NCBI GenBank assembly: GCA_024234975.1
Contig: JACKNH010000008.1
Coordinates: 62,001-126,000 of the forward strand
Length of the DNA stretch: 64,000 nucleotides
Direction of reading: 5' to 3'
From: Gammaproteobacteria bacterium
Lineage (GTDB): Bacteria; Pseudomonadota; Gammaproteobacteria; Ga0077536
A program made the translations under genes and the position numbers. How positions within the stretch are numbered: the stretch's first letter is position 1; every line of letters starts with the position of its first letter. The notes beneath the pieces are model-generated. The model made no database searches and was not told the origin of the DNA. It worked only from the letters and a program-made list of their open reading frames with translations. Below are positions 27,241 through 35,640 of the stretch, in pieces.

Positions 27241-27711
27241 ATGAAGACATCGATTAAAAGGCTTTCATGGGTGCTGGCGGCGACGCTGTCGATTCCGGCA
27301 CTGGCACATCATTCGTTTGCGATGTTCGACCGCGATACCGAGATCGTGAAGACCGCCACCGTGCAGCGCTGGGCGTTCAACAATCCGCATTCCTGGTTGT
27401 ACGTGAATATCACCAACGAAGATGGCAGCAAGACCTTGCTGAGCCTGGAAGGTGCCTCGCCCACCCAGCTCATTCCGCGCGGCATCACCGGCAGCACGTT
27501 TGAACCCGGTGATACCTTGCTGGTGATGTACTGCCCGCTGCGTGACGGCCGCCCCGGCGGCGGCATCGGCTGGGCGAAGCTGGCCGACGGCAGGTTCGTC
27601 AGCCCGGCCGATGGCGGCTGCAACGGCAACGACGCCAGCATCAGCCGCTGGCAGGAGTGGTTGAAGCAGGGTTACACCACGAGCAAGGAAGCCACCGCGG
27701 CGGGTAAATGA
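27241..27711 (+). CDS. Secreted DUF6152 protein (copy 2)
   Basis: The 156-residue protein has a signal peptide ending ALA/HHSF, then the DUF6152 core: HHSFAMFDRDTEIVKTATV, FNNPHSWLYVNI and GITGSTFEPGDTLLV. It carries a C-terminal extension with two cysteines (CPLRDGRPGGG; GGCNGNDAS) that the 127-residue copy lacks. AGGAG precedes the ATG at 27241; an upstream in-frame start at 27220 overlaps the WEGD gene. The cassette order WEGD-DUF6152 matches the 16-kb copy. Confidence 0.85.
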   Translation: MKTSIKRLSWVLAATLSIPALAHHSFAMFDRDTEIVKTATVQRWAFNNPHSWLYVNITNEDGSKTLLSLEGASPTQLIPRGITGSTFEPGDTLLVMYCPLRDGRPGGGIGWAKLADGRFVSPADGGCNGNDASISRWQEWLKQGYTTSKEATAAGK

Positions 27712-27748
27712 ATCGCTGGGTTTAACCTCGTGCTACCTGGAGACCACC

Positions 27749-28210
27749 ATGAACCTATGTCTTTCGTCCGCACTGTGCCGACACCTCGCAGCAGTGCTGT
27801 TCACCTTCAGCGCATTCTGCACCTTTGCCATGGATAGCAGCTCCTCCGCCCCCGTGCGCCTGGACGCCGACAAGATGGCCGGTCTCAACCTGACTGCCGT
27901 GCCGCCGGATGCCTACAGCGACATTCTGGTGGCCGGCGAGCTGAACATGCGTGTGGCCACCCTGTTCGAAGGGACGGAGCTGCGGGCATCGATCTTTGAG
28001 TCCACGCCCGCCAAGACCGACCACCGCACGCGTCCCACCGATATCGATGAATTCGTCTACGTGCTCAGCGGCAAGCTCATCCTCACCGAACCCGATGGCA
28101 CGGCGCACGAGTTTCTGCCCGGCCAGGCGCTGGTATTGCCGGTTGGATTTACCGGCACGTGGGAGATGCAGGGCAATTACCGCGAACTCGTGGTGTTGAT
28201 GAAGAAGTAG
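27749..28210 (+). CDS. Secreted cupin-domain protein
   Basis: The 153-residue product has a signal-like N-terminus (HLAAVLFTFSAFCTFA/MD). The cupin core spans about 75-145: RPTDIDEFVYVLSGKLILTEPDG and HEFLPGQALVLPVGFTGTWEM. It resembles the short cupins of the DUF861/ethanolamine-utilisation group. The usual first metal motif (HxH) is reduced to DHRTRPTDIDE, so a metal is not certain. It lies 38 bases after the DUF6152 gene and probably belongs to the same transcript. Confidence 0.78.
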   Translation: MNLCLSSALCRHLAAVLFTFSAFCTFAMDSSSSAPVRLDADKMAGLNLTAVPPDAYSDILVAGELNMRVATLFEGTELRASIFESTPAKTDHRTRPTDIDEFVYVLSGKLILTEPDGTAHEFLPGQALVLPVGFTGTWEMQGNYRELVVLMKK

Positions 28211-28269
28211 CGCGCCCGCAACGGAAACGGATCGGCAGCTACAGATCCTGCCAACGGATCAGCGCCGAA

Positions 28270-28378
28270 GTTTGCAGAGGGCGTGATTCGGACAGGACCG
28301 TGCGAGGCAGGAAGCCGAGCCCGAGCGCACACGGATGTGTTCACAGCGAGTCCTGTCCGAATCACGCCCTCTGCAAAC
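28270..28378. repeat. Perfect 28-bp inverted repeat around a 53-bp centre
   Basis: Left arm 28270-28297 and right arm 28351-28378 are exact inverse copies (GTTTGCAGAGGGCGTGATTC... on the left). The centre is GC-rich and contains a weaker inner inversion (CCGTGCG against CGCACACGG). It sits in the gap between the cupin gene (ends 28210) and the convergent DUF8021-like gene (ends 28503). No coding frame crosses it. Size and form fit a MITE/REP-like mobile hairpin or a large bidirectional terminator. The other 80 or so bases of the gap show nothing else. Confidence 0.8.
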
Positions 28379-28502
28379 CCCGCTCAGCCGTTCAGTTCTG
28401 CACCTGTGCGCTCATCGCATTCAAGCGCTGGCCCGAGGGCCAAAACCTCGGACCGCCTTCGGGCGCGTTTGTGTTCCCGCCCGCCCGCACCAGCGCCGCA
28501 GC

Positions 28503-29486
28503 TCAATTCCCGCCCGACCCAATCTCCGCCGGCAGCGGCCAGTGTCCTTCATACGGTGGCCAGTTCGGCACCGCCAGCGTCGCCGGCGGGTAGAACATCG
28601 AGGTATAGACCGTGCGGATCTTCGCCTGTTCGATGAAGAACCATTCGCTGAATACATTGCGCGGCGTGGAAGAACCAGGGCGACGGATGAACACGCCGTA
28701 CGACAGTACCGCTTGTGCTTCAACGTCGACCAGTGGAATTCTGCGCGCCACCACCATCGACAAATCGAAGTTCTCCAATCCGGCGAGACAGTCGCGTACT
28801 TCGCCATTCGTCCGCGCCTGGTCCGGATTCAGTGGTGGCAGAAATTGTCCGCCGGGTGCAGGCGAGCCGTTCTCCGCCCGCCCGCAGCCCGGGTGGACCA
28901 TGGCGACGGTGCGGTCATGCGAGGTCAGTGCATCGAAGTAGCTGTCAGCAATGCGGATCAACGTATCGCGATCTGCGCGCTCGGCGGTGGGCACAGTGCG
29001 TTGCGGAGGCCCGTTGCGCTTGAGGTAGTCGAGATTGAGCAGGTTGGCGGGCGGCTCACCGGGTTTGCGTTCCCCGCGCATGCCGGGGTCATTGGCGCGG
29101 GCGATATACCATTCCGCTTCGGTGATGCTATCGTTTTCAACTCTGACGCGCACAGTCACCAGCGCGCCTTCTTCGCCTTCCATCACGCCGCCGTAGTAAG
29201 CCGCCTGACCGCTGACCGGATCGAAATACCTGCGTTGCACATCGCCCAATGCCGTGACGGATTGCCACACGCCAGCGCCAACCGGTACGTTGACGGCGTT
29301 TTCAGTCTGTCGCATCGCATAGGCCAGCGGCGCGGATTCCGGTGTATTGGTTGTCACTGCATGGAGGTAGCTGTCCAGTGCGTTGCGCAGGCAGTTGCGG
29401 TCACAGGCGCTCTGCGCCAGTACGGTGGCCGGCGCGAGCGCCAGCAACAATGTTGTCAAGCTGGCCCGGCGGCAAAGCTTCATCAT
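28503..29486 (-). CDS. Secreted DUF8021-like protein (CDRxCL motif), copy 2
   Basis: The 327-residue product has a signal peptide (LTTLLLALAPATVLA/QSA). The motif CDRNCLRNALDSYLHAV is followed by SAPLAYAMRQTENAVNVPVG and GVWQSVTALGDVQRRYFD, aligned with copy 1 at 25034. The middle has a second NTF2-like block starting RDTLIRIADSYFDALTSHD with CGRAENG. GAGGGGA lies 5 bases before the first ATG of the ATG-ATG pair. It is convergent with the cupin gene. No function can be assigned. Confidence 0.7.
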   Translation of the reverse strand: MMKLCRRASLTTLLLALAPATVLAQSACDRNCLRNALDSYLHAVTTNTPESAPLAYAMRQTENAVNVPVGAGVWQSVTALGDVQRRYFDPVSGQAAYYGGVMEGEEGALVTVRVRVENDSITEAEWYIARANDPGMRGERKPGEPPANLLNLDYLKRNGPPQRTVPTAERADRDTLIRIADSYFDALTSHDRTVAMVHPGCGRAENGSPAPGGQFLPPLNPDQARTNGEVRDCLAGLENFDLSMVVARRIPLVDVEAQAVLSYGVFIRRPGSSTPRNVFSEWFFIEQAKIRTVYTSMFYPPATLAVPNWPPYEGHWPLPAEIGSGGN

Positions 29487-29607
29487 GCAAGTCCCCTCAG
29501 GAATCCTGTGTTGATATCGCAGCGGCAAGTGTACGCAACTTATGCCGGAAACGTTGGCCGAATGTAATATGTGTCAACGGGCTGAGCCGTGGCGCGTGGG
29601 GAATACG

Positions 29608-30384
29608 ATGCCAACGTTACCGAAACGGATCGCTGCGGGATTTCACCGCGCAATGCTGCCATGGCTGCTGGTACTCACCTGCCTGGCGTTGCTGACGGCC
29701 ACGAATGCCCAAGCCCAACGGTTCGGGCGCCGCTTCATCGAGCAGAACACACCCCCCGCCACTGAATTCATCGCCGCGCGCTGGCACTTCGGCACCAATG
29801 GCGCGATCGGACATATGGGTTGGTCGCACAACTACCCTGAATCCGATCGCAACTTCAATAACTTCATCCGCCGTGCCACCGATATCGATGTCGAAGTGGA
29901 GTCTTACCGGATCGTCGAACTCGGCAGTGCCGAAGTCTTCGAGTATCCCTTCGCCTATATCTCGGAGCCGGGCGAGATGGCGTTGACCGATGCGGAAGTC
30001 GAGAACCTGCGGGAATTCATTGCCCGCGGCGGATTTGTGCTGGTGGATGACTTCGACGGTCCTTGGCAGCTCGCTACGTTTCGTTCCGAGATCCGCCGCA
30101 CGTTCCCTGGCCGTGACCTCATACGTCTCGATCCGTCGCACCCCGTGTTCAACACCTTCTTTCCGCTGGAGAGCCTGCAAGGCATGTCGCCGTATGTCCC
30201 CGGCGGGGAAATCAACTACCTTGCATTGCTCAACGACGATGGCAGCGTGGCGATTCTCGCTGGTCATAACAATGATCTGGCCAATTTCTGGGAATGGTAT
30301 GACCAGCCGCAGATGCCGCTGAAGCCCTCCACCGATGCATTTCGACTGGGCACGAATTCGGCGATCTATTCGCTGACGCATTAG
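29608..30384 (+). CDS. Secreted DUF4159 protein
   Basis: The 258-residue protein has a hydrophobic N-terminus (MLPWLLVLTCLALLTATNAQA/Q). The body from about 45 matches DUF4159: EFIAARWHFGTNG, then LREFIARGGFVLVDDFDGPW and HPVFNTFFPLESL. DUF4159 domains adopt a glutamine-amidotransferase-like fold at the C-terminus of some larger membrane proteins; here the domain stands alone after a signal peptide. GGGG precedes the ATG at 29608. The role is unknown. Confidence 0.82.
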   Translation: MPTLPKRIAAGFHRAMLPWLLVLTCLALLTATNAQAQRFGRRFIEQNTPPATEFIAARWHFGTNGAIGHMGWSHNYPESDRNFNNFIRRATDIDVEVESYRIVELGSAEVFEYPFAYISEPGEMALTDAEVENLREFIARGGFVLVDDFDGPWQLATFRSEIRRTFPGRDLIRLDPSHPVFNTFFPLESLQGMSPYVPGGEINYLALLNDDGSVAILAGHNNDLANFWEWYDQPQMPLKPSTDAFRLGTNSAIYSLTH

Positions 30385-30456
30385 CGACCACCCGGGTTTA
30401 CCAGCGTTAAATCCGTTGTACCATGGCGCTCCCACCCAGCGCAGGGGAGCCCGACC

Positions 30457-32415
30457 ATGTTGAAATCACCGTCTCTGCTGTTCACTGTCGCCGCGCTGCT
30501 GGCGATGCCTTGCACCTCGGTATCCGCGCAGCAGGACGACGCATCGGATGCCACTCGCGCGGTATTTGCTGACGTCGCCCGCAACAAGGCCTGGGACGAC
30601 ACGCAGGATTTTGCCAACGCCACCCGCGGCCTGGTGGCGCGGCCGGACTATCCCCGCATCCTGGCCGACAACGGCGCCACCGTCTGGGTGTTCAAGGATT
30701 TCGAAGCCATGCGCGGGCAGAGCGCACCCCCTACAGTCAACCCGGTGTTGTGGCGGCAGGCCCAGCTCAATGCGTCGACCGGCCTGTTCAAGGTGACCGA
30801 CGACATCTACCAGGTGCGCGGTTTCGATCTCGCCAACATGACCGTGGTGGAAGGTCAAACCGGCATCATCATCATCGATCCACTGACGTCCATTGAATCG
30901 GCACGTGCGGCGCTGGCCATGTACTACGCTCATCGTCCACAGCGGCCGGTCGTCGCGGTGATCTACACCCACAGCCATATGGATCACTTTGGTGGCGTGA
31001 AGGGGGTCATCACCGAACAGGATGTACGCGACGGCAAGGTGCAGGTGATCGCACCGCTGGATTTCGAGCAGGAAGCCATCAGCGAGAACGTGTTCGCCGG
31101 TAACGCGATGCTGCGCCGTACGGTTTTCTATTCCGGAATTCCCCTGCCGAAGAACGCGTTCGGCACCGTGGATGCCGGCCTCGGGCCGGGTGTCGCCAAC
31201 GGCCGCCGTTCTTTCATCGCGCCGACGCTGGAAATCCGGCGAGCCGTCGAAAACCGCACCATCGACGGCGTCGAGATCGAGTTCCGCCTGGCGAACAACA
31301 CCGAGGCGCCGTCGGAGATGGTGATGTATTTCCCGCGCCAGCACGTGCTGGACGTGGCCGAGGTGGCGGTACATACCGTGCACAACGTGCTGACGCCGCG
31401 CGGTGCCCGGGTGCGTGATGCATTGACGTGGAGCCGTGTGCTCGACACCATGGCGGCTGAATACGGCGATGTTGCCGAGATCATGATCGGTCAGCATCAC
31501 TGGCCGACCTGGGGGCGTGAAGCGATCGTCGCCCATCTCGAACACCAGCGCGACTTCTACAAGCTGGCCCACGACCAGGCCTTGAACCTGGCCAACCAGG
31601 GCTACGACATGGATGAGATCGCCGCGGCGTTGGAACTGCCCAGGGGCCTCGCCGACGTATGGACCATCCAGGATTTCTACGGCACGCTGGGCAGTGCCGG
31701 CAAGGCCGTGTTCCAGGCCTATCTCGGCTGGTACAACGGCAACCCGGCCCATCTCAATCCGCTGCCGGAAAATGAAAGCGCGCGGTTGTACGTGGATTAC
31801 ATGGGTGGCGCCGGGGCGCTGCTGGCCCGGGCGCAACGCGACTTCGATGCCGGTCATTATCGTTGGGTCGTCGAAGTACTGAACCACTTGGTGATGGCGG
31901 AGCCAGGCAATACCGCCGCGCGGGAACTGAGCGCGAGCGCGTTTCAACAGCTGGGTTACCAACAGGTCTCGGCCACCTGGCGCAACCTGTTCCTGATGGC
32001 GGCATTTGAGTTACGCAACGGTATCGTCGCACCGCCGGTCAGTGCCAGCGGTGATGATTTCACCCGCAGCATGAGCGTGGAAAACATCCTGACCTATGCC
32101 GGTATCGCGTTGTCGAGCCCGCAGATCGGTGGTCGGACGCTGGCGATGAACCTGGAGCTGACCGATGTCGGTCGCGAATTCGGTATCGAAGTGCAGAACG
32201 CCGTGCTGAGTTACCGCGAGCAACCGGTAGCCGGTGCAACGTTCACTCTGCGGACCGACAAGGCCACGCTGGCCGATTTGTTCGCCAAACGCGTATCGTG
32301 GACCGACGCCGTTGCGCGCGGCCTCGCCAGCGGTACTGGTAACGCGGACGATTTCGTCTCGGTGCTGAACGCGATGACAGCGTTCAAACCGGACTTCGGC
32401 CTGGTGACGCCGTAG
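30457..32415 (+). CDS. Alkylsulfatase (SDS hydrolase, SdsA1/BDS1-like), metallo-beta-lactamase fold
   Basis: The 652-residue protein has a signal peptide (FTVAALLAMPCTSVSA/Q). The metallo-beta-lactamase site THSHMDHFGG is at about 170. A second metal cluster uses NTEAPSEMVMYFPRQHVLDV and IGQHHWPTWG, both typical of type III alkylsulfatases. A helical dimerisation domain follows, then a C-terminal SCP2-like sterol/lipid-binding domain from about 530 (AMNLELTDVGREFGIE). It hydrolyses primary alkyl sulfates in the periplasm, giving alcohol and sulfate. The alcohol could feed one of the quinohaemoproteins; that link is inference. Confidence 0.92.
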   Translation: MLKSPSLLFTVAALLAMPCTSVSAQQDDASDATRAVFADVARNKAWDDTQDFANATRGLVARPDYPRILADNGATVWVFKDFEAMRGQSAPPTVNPVLWRQAQLNASTGLFKVTDDIYQVRGFDLANMTVVEGQTGIIIIDPLTSIESARAALAMYYAHRPQRPVVAVIYTHSHMDHFGGVKGVITEQDVRDGKVQVIAPLDFEQEAISENVFAGNAMLRRTVFYSGIPLPKNAFGTVDAGLGPGVANGRRSFIAPTLEIRRAVENRTIDGVEIEFRLANNTEAPSEMVMYFPRQHVLDVAEVAVHTVHNVLTPRGARVRDALTWSRVLDTMAAEYGDVAEIMIGQHHWPTWGREAIVAHLEHQRDFYKLAHDQALNLANQGYDMDEIAAALELPRGLADVWTIQDFYGTLGSAGKAVFQAYLGWYNGNPAHLNPLPENESARLYVDYMGGAGALLARAQRDFDAGHYRWVVEVLNHLVMAEPGNTAARELSASAFQQLGYQQVSATWRNLFLMAAFELRNGIVAPPVSASGDDFTRSMSVENILTYAGIALSSPQIGGRTLAMNLELTDVGREFGIEVQNAVLSYREQPVAGATFTLRTDKATLADLFAKRVSWTDAVARGLASGTGNADDFVSVLNAMTAFKPDFGLVTP

Positions 32416-32452
32416 GTGGCGTCCGCTGGCCGGAGGTATCCGTTACGCCCGT

Positions 32453-33205
32453 TCAGCGCAGCTTGATATCCATGCGGAAGATATCGCCGCGGTAGATACC
32501 CTTGGATACCAGGATCAATCGCCCGCGCTGATCCACTGCGAAGCGATCGACATAACAGACCGGCGCGTTCAACGCGATATCGAGTTCGCGTGCGGTCTCG
32601 AGATCGGCGCTGCCGATGGTCAGCGTCTGCAATGCATTGGAAATCTTCACTTTGGGCAGGCTGGCGGCAAGCCGCATCGCGGTCGTGGTGCTGAGCGTCT
32701 GCTTGTCCAGCCCTGCCGCCAGTTTGGCGTCGATGTACAGATCGGCCAGCAGGTAGGGAATACCGCCGCGAAAGTGCTTGCGGCGAAGGTGACGATAGGC
32801 GCTGGCGAACTGGCCGGGCGCATGTTCCATGCGCGGCAGAACGACCGACGAAAAATCGCTGAGGATCTCGATCGTGGCGTTGTCCCGCGATGTCAGCAGG
32901 CCATTCCAGTCCGTTTCCACCTCGCACCATACCGGCTTGTCCGGCAGTTCATTGACAAACGTTCCCTTGGCCCGGAAACGTGAAACGAGGCCGTCCTTTT
33001 CCAGCAGGCCGATGGCCTGGCGAATGGTGGCCCGGGCGACGCCGAACTCCACGGCCAGTTCGTCTACCGTCGGTATCTGCTGGCCGGGTTGCCATGCGCC
33101 GGTCTCGATCTGCCTGCGGAACAGCGTCGCCAGCTGGATATACCGTGCGACACTGCTGCGTGAAAGGTCAAAGCGCTGGTCTTTAGTACTATTGATACGG
33201 TTCAT
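32453..33205 (-). CDS. GntR-family transcription regulator with UTRA domain
   Basis: The 250-residue protein has an N-terminal winged helix: QIPTVDELAVEFGVARATIRQAIGLLEKDGLVSRF with FRAKGTFV. The effector-binding UTRA domain covers about 85-245 (RRKHFRGGIPYLLADLYID; VCYVDRFAVDQRGRLI). It is divergent from the catabolic operon that begins at 33369, so it most likely controls that operon, responding to the substrate or a CoA intermediate. The frame is open to 33319, but the ATG at 33205 gives a family-typical length. Confidence 0.9.
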   Translation of the reverse strand: MNRINSTKDQRFDLSRSSVARYIQLATLFRRQIETGAWQPGQQIPTVDELAVEFGVARATIRQAIGLLEKDGLVSRFRAKGTFVNELPDKPVWCEVETDWNGLLTSRDNATIEILSDFSSVVLPRMEHAPGQFASAYRHLRRKHFRGGIPYLLADLYIDAKLAAGLDKQTLSTTTAMRLAASLPKVKISNALQTLTIGSADLETARELDIALNAPVCYVDRFAVDQRGRLILVSKGIYRGDIFRMDIKLR

Positions 33206-33318
33206 CCGGTGCTTGATATACCAAAGCGCGGACCAAGGCAAATCCCCCACCCCTAGCCATGCGCTCGATTCGCCCGCCATTGATGCGGTCAGGTCGCGCC
33301 GCTTGAACCTAAAGGTCA

Positions 33319-33333
33319 TAACATAGTATGTTA
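33319..33333. promoter_or_regulatory. Palindrome, candidate GntR operator
   Basis: TAACATAGTATGTTA has two 7-base arms that are exact inverse copies around a central G. It lies in the gap between the divergent GntR gene and the MFS gene, 36 bases before the MFS start. The size and AT-rich form fit a winged-helix dimer site that would overlap the operon promoter. Binding is inferred from position only. Confidence 0.6.
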
Positions 33334-33368
33334 GCTTTTATGGTGTCGCCTGGTCCGGAGGAAGGCTG

Positions 33369-34679
33369 ATGCAAACCGGTTCCCGCCCGGTCCACGAAGG
33401 AGCGGAAGCTTTGTTCCGCAAGATTGGCTGGCGCCTGCTGCCGATCCTGATGCTGTGCTACCTGCTGGCCTACATCGATCGCCAGAACGTCGGTTTCGCG
33501 AAACTGGAGTTCATGCGCGACCTGGGGTTTGGCGAGGCTGTCTTCGGCCTGGGCGGCGGCTTGTTCTACCTGGGCTACAGCCTGTTCGAAGTGCCCAGCA
33601 ACCTGATGCTTCGCCGCATCGGTGCCCGCGCCACGCTGCTACGGATCATGCTCGCCTGGGGTATCTGTGCCAGCCTGTTCGCTTTCATGCACACGGCACT
33701 CCACTACTATTCGCTGCGCTTCCTGCTCGGTGTGGCGGAAGCCGGCTTTTTTCCTGGCGTTCTGCTCTACATTTCTTTCTGGATACCACCATCCAGGCGC
33801 GCGGGATTCACTGCCATGTTCATGGCGGCGATGCCACTCTCGGGCCTGATCGGCTCCCCGGTTTCGGGTGCGATCATGCAGCTGACCGACGGACTTTGGG
33901 AGATGGCAGGCTGGCAATGGATGTTCATCCTCGAAGGTGTGCCGTCGGTGGCCATGGCCCTGGTCGTCTATTTTGTGCTGGCAGACGTTCCTGCCAAGGC
34001 CAAATGGCTGTCGCCGGCAGAGAAATCGGTGCTGCAGGCCGAACTCGATGCGGAAGAGTCGCAGAAGCAGGGCAAAGTCCCGGTCCACTTTCGCGAAGTG
34101 CTGATGAATCCGCGCTTCTACGGGCTGGCAGCGATGTCGATTTCATTATTGGCCTGCATTGCCGGTCTGCAATTGTGGCTGCCTTCGGTGATCCGGGCGG
34201 CCGGCGTGAATGACCTGGTCCACCTGGGTATGTACGCGGCGGTACCGTCGCTGGTTGCCGTTGCGGCACAACAGTTCAATGCACGCCATTCCGACCGGAC
34301 GATGGAACGCCGCTGGCATGCGGCGATACCGATGCTGGTGGCCGGCGCCGGCTTTCTCGTGCTGCCTTTGCTGAACGGCAACCTGGTCGCCAGCATGTTG
34401 GTCCTGTGCCTGGTTTCCAGTGGCTTGCTGGGCGCGACCGGACCTTACTGGACCCTGCCTTCGAGCATGCTGGCGGGATCTGCCGCAGCGGGCGGGATCG
34501 CATTGGTCACGACGATCGGCGGGCTGGGCGCGTTCGTGTCATCGTCGGTGGTCGGGTCGATCAACGAATGGGTTGGCGTGGGTTATGCCGGCCTGTGGTT
34601 CTATTCAGCGCTGGCGATTCTCGGGCCAGTCGTCATGCTGGCTTCCACCCAGCGTACCGCGGGAGGAAAAAATGGCTGA
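33369..34679 (+). CDS. MFS transporter, anion:cation symporter (ACS) family
   Basis: The 436-residue inner-membrane protein has twelve spans. The start of the first loop reads LLAYIDRQNVGFAKLEFMRDLG, and FYLGYSLFEVPSNLMLRRIGAR follows; both are signatures of the ACS family, which takes up phthalate, hydroxyphenylacetate, hexuronates and other organic acids. GGAGGAAGG precedes the ATG. It is the first gene of the operon and probably imports the substrate. Its stop overlaps the start of the next gene by 8 bases. A second ACS transporter closes the operon. Confidence 0.93.
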   Translation: MQTGSRPVHEGAEALFRKIGWRLLPILMLCYLLAYIDRQNVGFAKLEFMRDLGFGEAVFGLGGGLFYLGYSLFEVPSNLMLRRIGARATLLRIMLAWGICASLFAFMHTALHYYSLRFLLGVAEAGFFPGVLLYISFWIPPSRRAGFTAMFMAAMPLSGLIGSPVSGAIMQLTDGLWEMAGWQWMFILEGVPSVAMALVVYFVLADVPAKAKWLSPAEKSVLQAELDAEESQKQGKVPVHFREVLMNPRFYGLAAMSISLLACIAGLQLWLPSVIRAAGVNDLVHLGMYAAVPSLVAVAAQQFNARHSDRTMERRWHAAIPMLVAGAGFLVLPLLNGNLVASMLVLCLVSSGLLGATGPYWTLPSSMLAGSAAAGGIALVTTIGGLGAFVSSSVVGSINEWVGVGYAGLWFYSALAILGPVVMLASTQRTAGGKNG

Positions 34680-35640
34680 GTCAGGTACTGTCACGCGCCG
34701 CGATGCGCTGACGGCCATCATGTTTGCGGGCACCGCATCGAGTGCCTCCTTGATTGCCCGGGCTGCCGCCGCACAGCAAACCGGACCGACGGTCGAACCG
34801 GCGCAGACAAGCTGGTCCGAGGTGCCGCCCCAGGTGTCCGCCGTGGAACACACGATTGATGTCGGCGGCGCCCGCTTGTGGGCCTGGGATACCGGCGGCA
34901 CGGGGCCGGCAGTGATCCTTATGCACGCCTATACCGGCAGCGGCGCGGCCTGGGGCTACCAGCAGCCGGTGTTGGCGCGTGCCGGATACCGTGTCATCGG
35001 TTATTCGCGACGTGGCCATTTCCGGTCGGAACGCGGTCCCGAGGACGCGCCGGGCACGATGATTGGTGATCTGCTGGCCATCGCTGACAGGCTCGACGTT
35101 GCAAGGTTTCATCTCGTCGGCACCGCGGCGGGCGGTTTCAGCATTTTCGATTGTGCCCTGGCCCATCCCGAACGGCTCTTCAGTGTGACCCTGGCCTCCA
35201 GCCAGGGTGGCATAGACGAGCCGGAGTACCTCGTGACCAACCAGCGCCTGCTGCCGCCTGGCTGGCGCGCCCTGCCAGCCGAATTCCGCGAAGTGGGACC
35301 GTCGTACCGGGCGGCGAATCCACGCGGGACGCAGCGCTGGATCGAACTCGAACAGGCTGCCCTGGTGGGCGATCGGCTGACGCAGGGCAAGGTCAACCGG
35401 GTGACCTGGGACGCGCTGAAAACGATTACCACGCCGGTGTTGTTGATGACCGGTGGTGCCGACCTCTACAGCCCGCCGTCGCGTCTGCGCGAGATCGCCG
35501 CCTGCCTGCAGAATTGCCGTACCGCGATCCTGACCGAAGCCGGTCATGCTGCGTTCTGGGAACAACCCGAGGCATTCAATCGCCAGCTTGTTGCGCATCT
35601 CGATGCCAATTCACCAACGCGCCGGGGGGCCACTGGATGA
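34672..35640 (+). CDS. Alpha/beta-hydrolase-fold protein with Tat-like leader, nucleophile serine absent
   Basis: The 322-residue protein has a twin-arginine-like leader (TRRDALTAIMFAGTASSASL). The fold is clear: AVILMHAYTGSGAAWGYQ (oxyanion loop), VIGYSRRGHFRSE, a strand-turn-helix elbow, GGADLYSPPSR (acid) and EAGHAAFWEQPEAF (His). At the elbow, where GxSxG is expected, the sequence is LVGTAAGGF, with alanine in place of serine. It therefore may not hydrolyse esters by the usual route and may act as a lyase, hydratase or C-C bond enzyme. It overlaps the MFS gene by 8 bases and the GST gene by 4. Confidence 0.88.
   Translation: MAESGTVTRRDALTAIMFAGTASSASLIARAAAAQQTGPTVEPAQTSWSEVPPQVSAVEHTIDVGGARLWAWDTGGTGPAVILMHAYTGSGAAWGYQQPVLARAGYRVIGYSRRGHFRSERGPEDAPGTMIGDLLAIADRLDVARFHLVGTAAGGFSIFDCALAHPERLFSVTLASSQGGIDEPEYLVTNQRLLPPGWRALPAEFREVGPSYRAANPRGTQRWIELEQAALVGDRLTQGKVNRVTWDALKTITTPVLLMTGGADLYSPPSRLREIAACLQNCRTAILTEAGHAAFWEQPEAFNRQLVAHLDANSPTRRGATG

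Noticed and set aside
30466..31962. Long - strand frame of about 498 codons opposite the alkylsulfatase
   Set aside because: His/Arg/Gln-rich translation without any family motif; the + strand has complete catalytic motifs. It is a GC-rich shadow.
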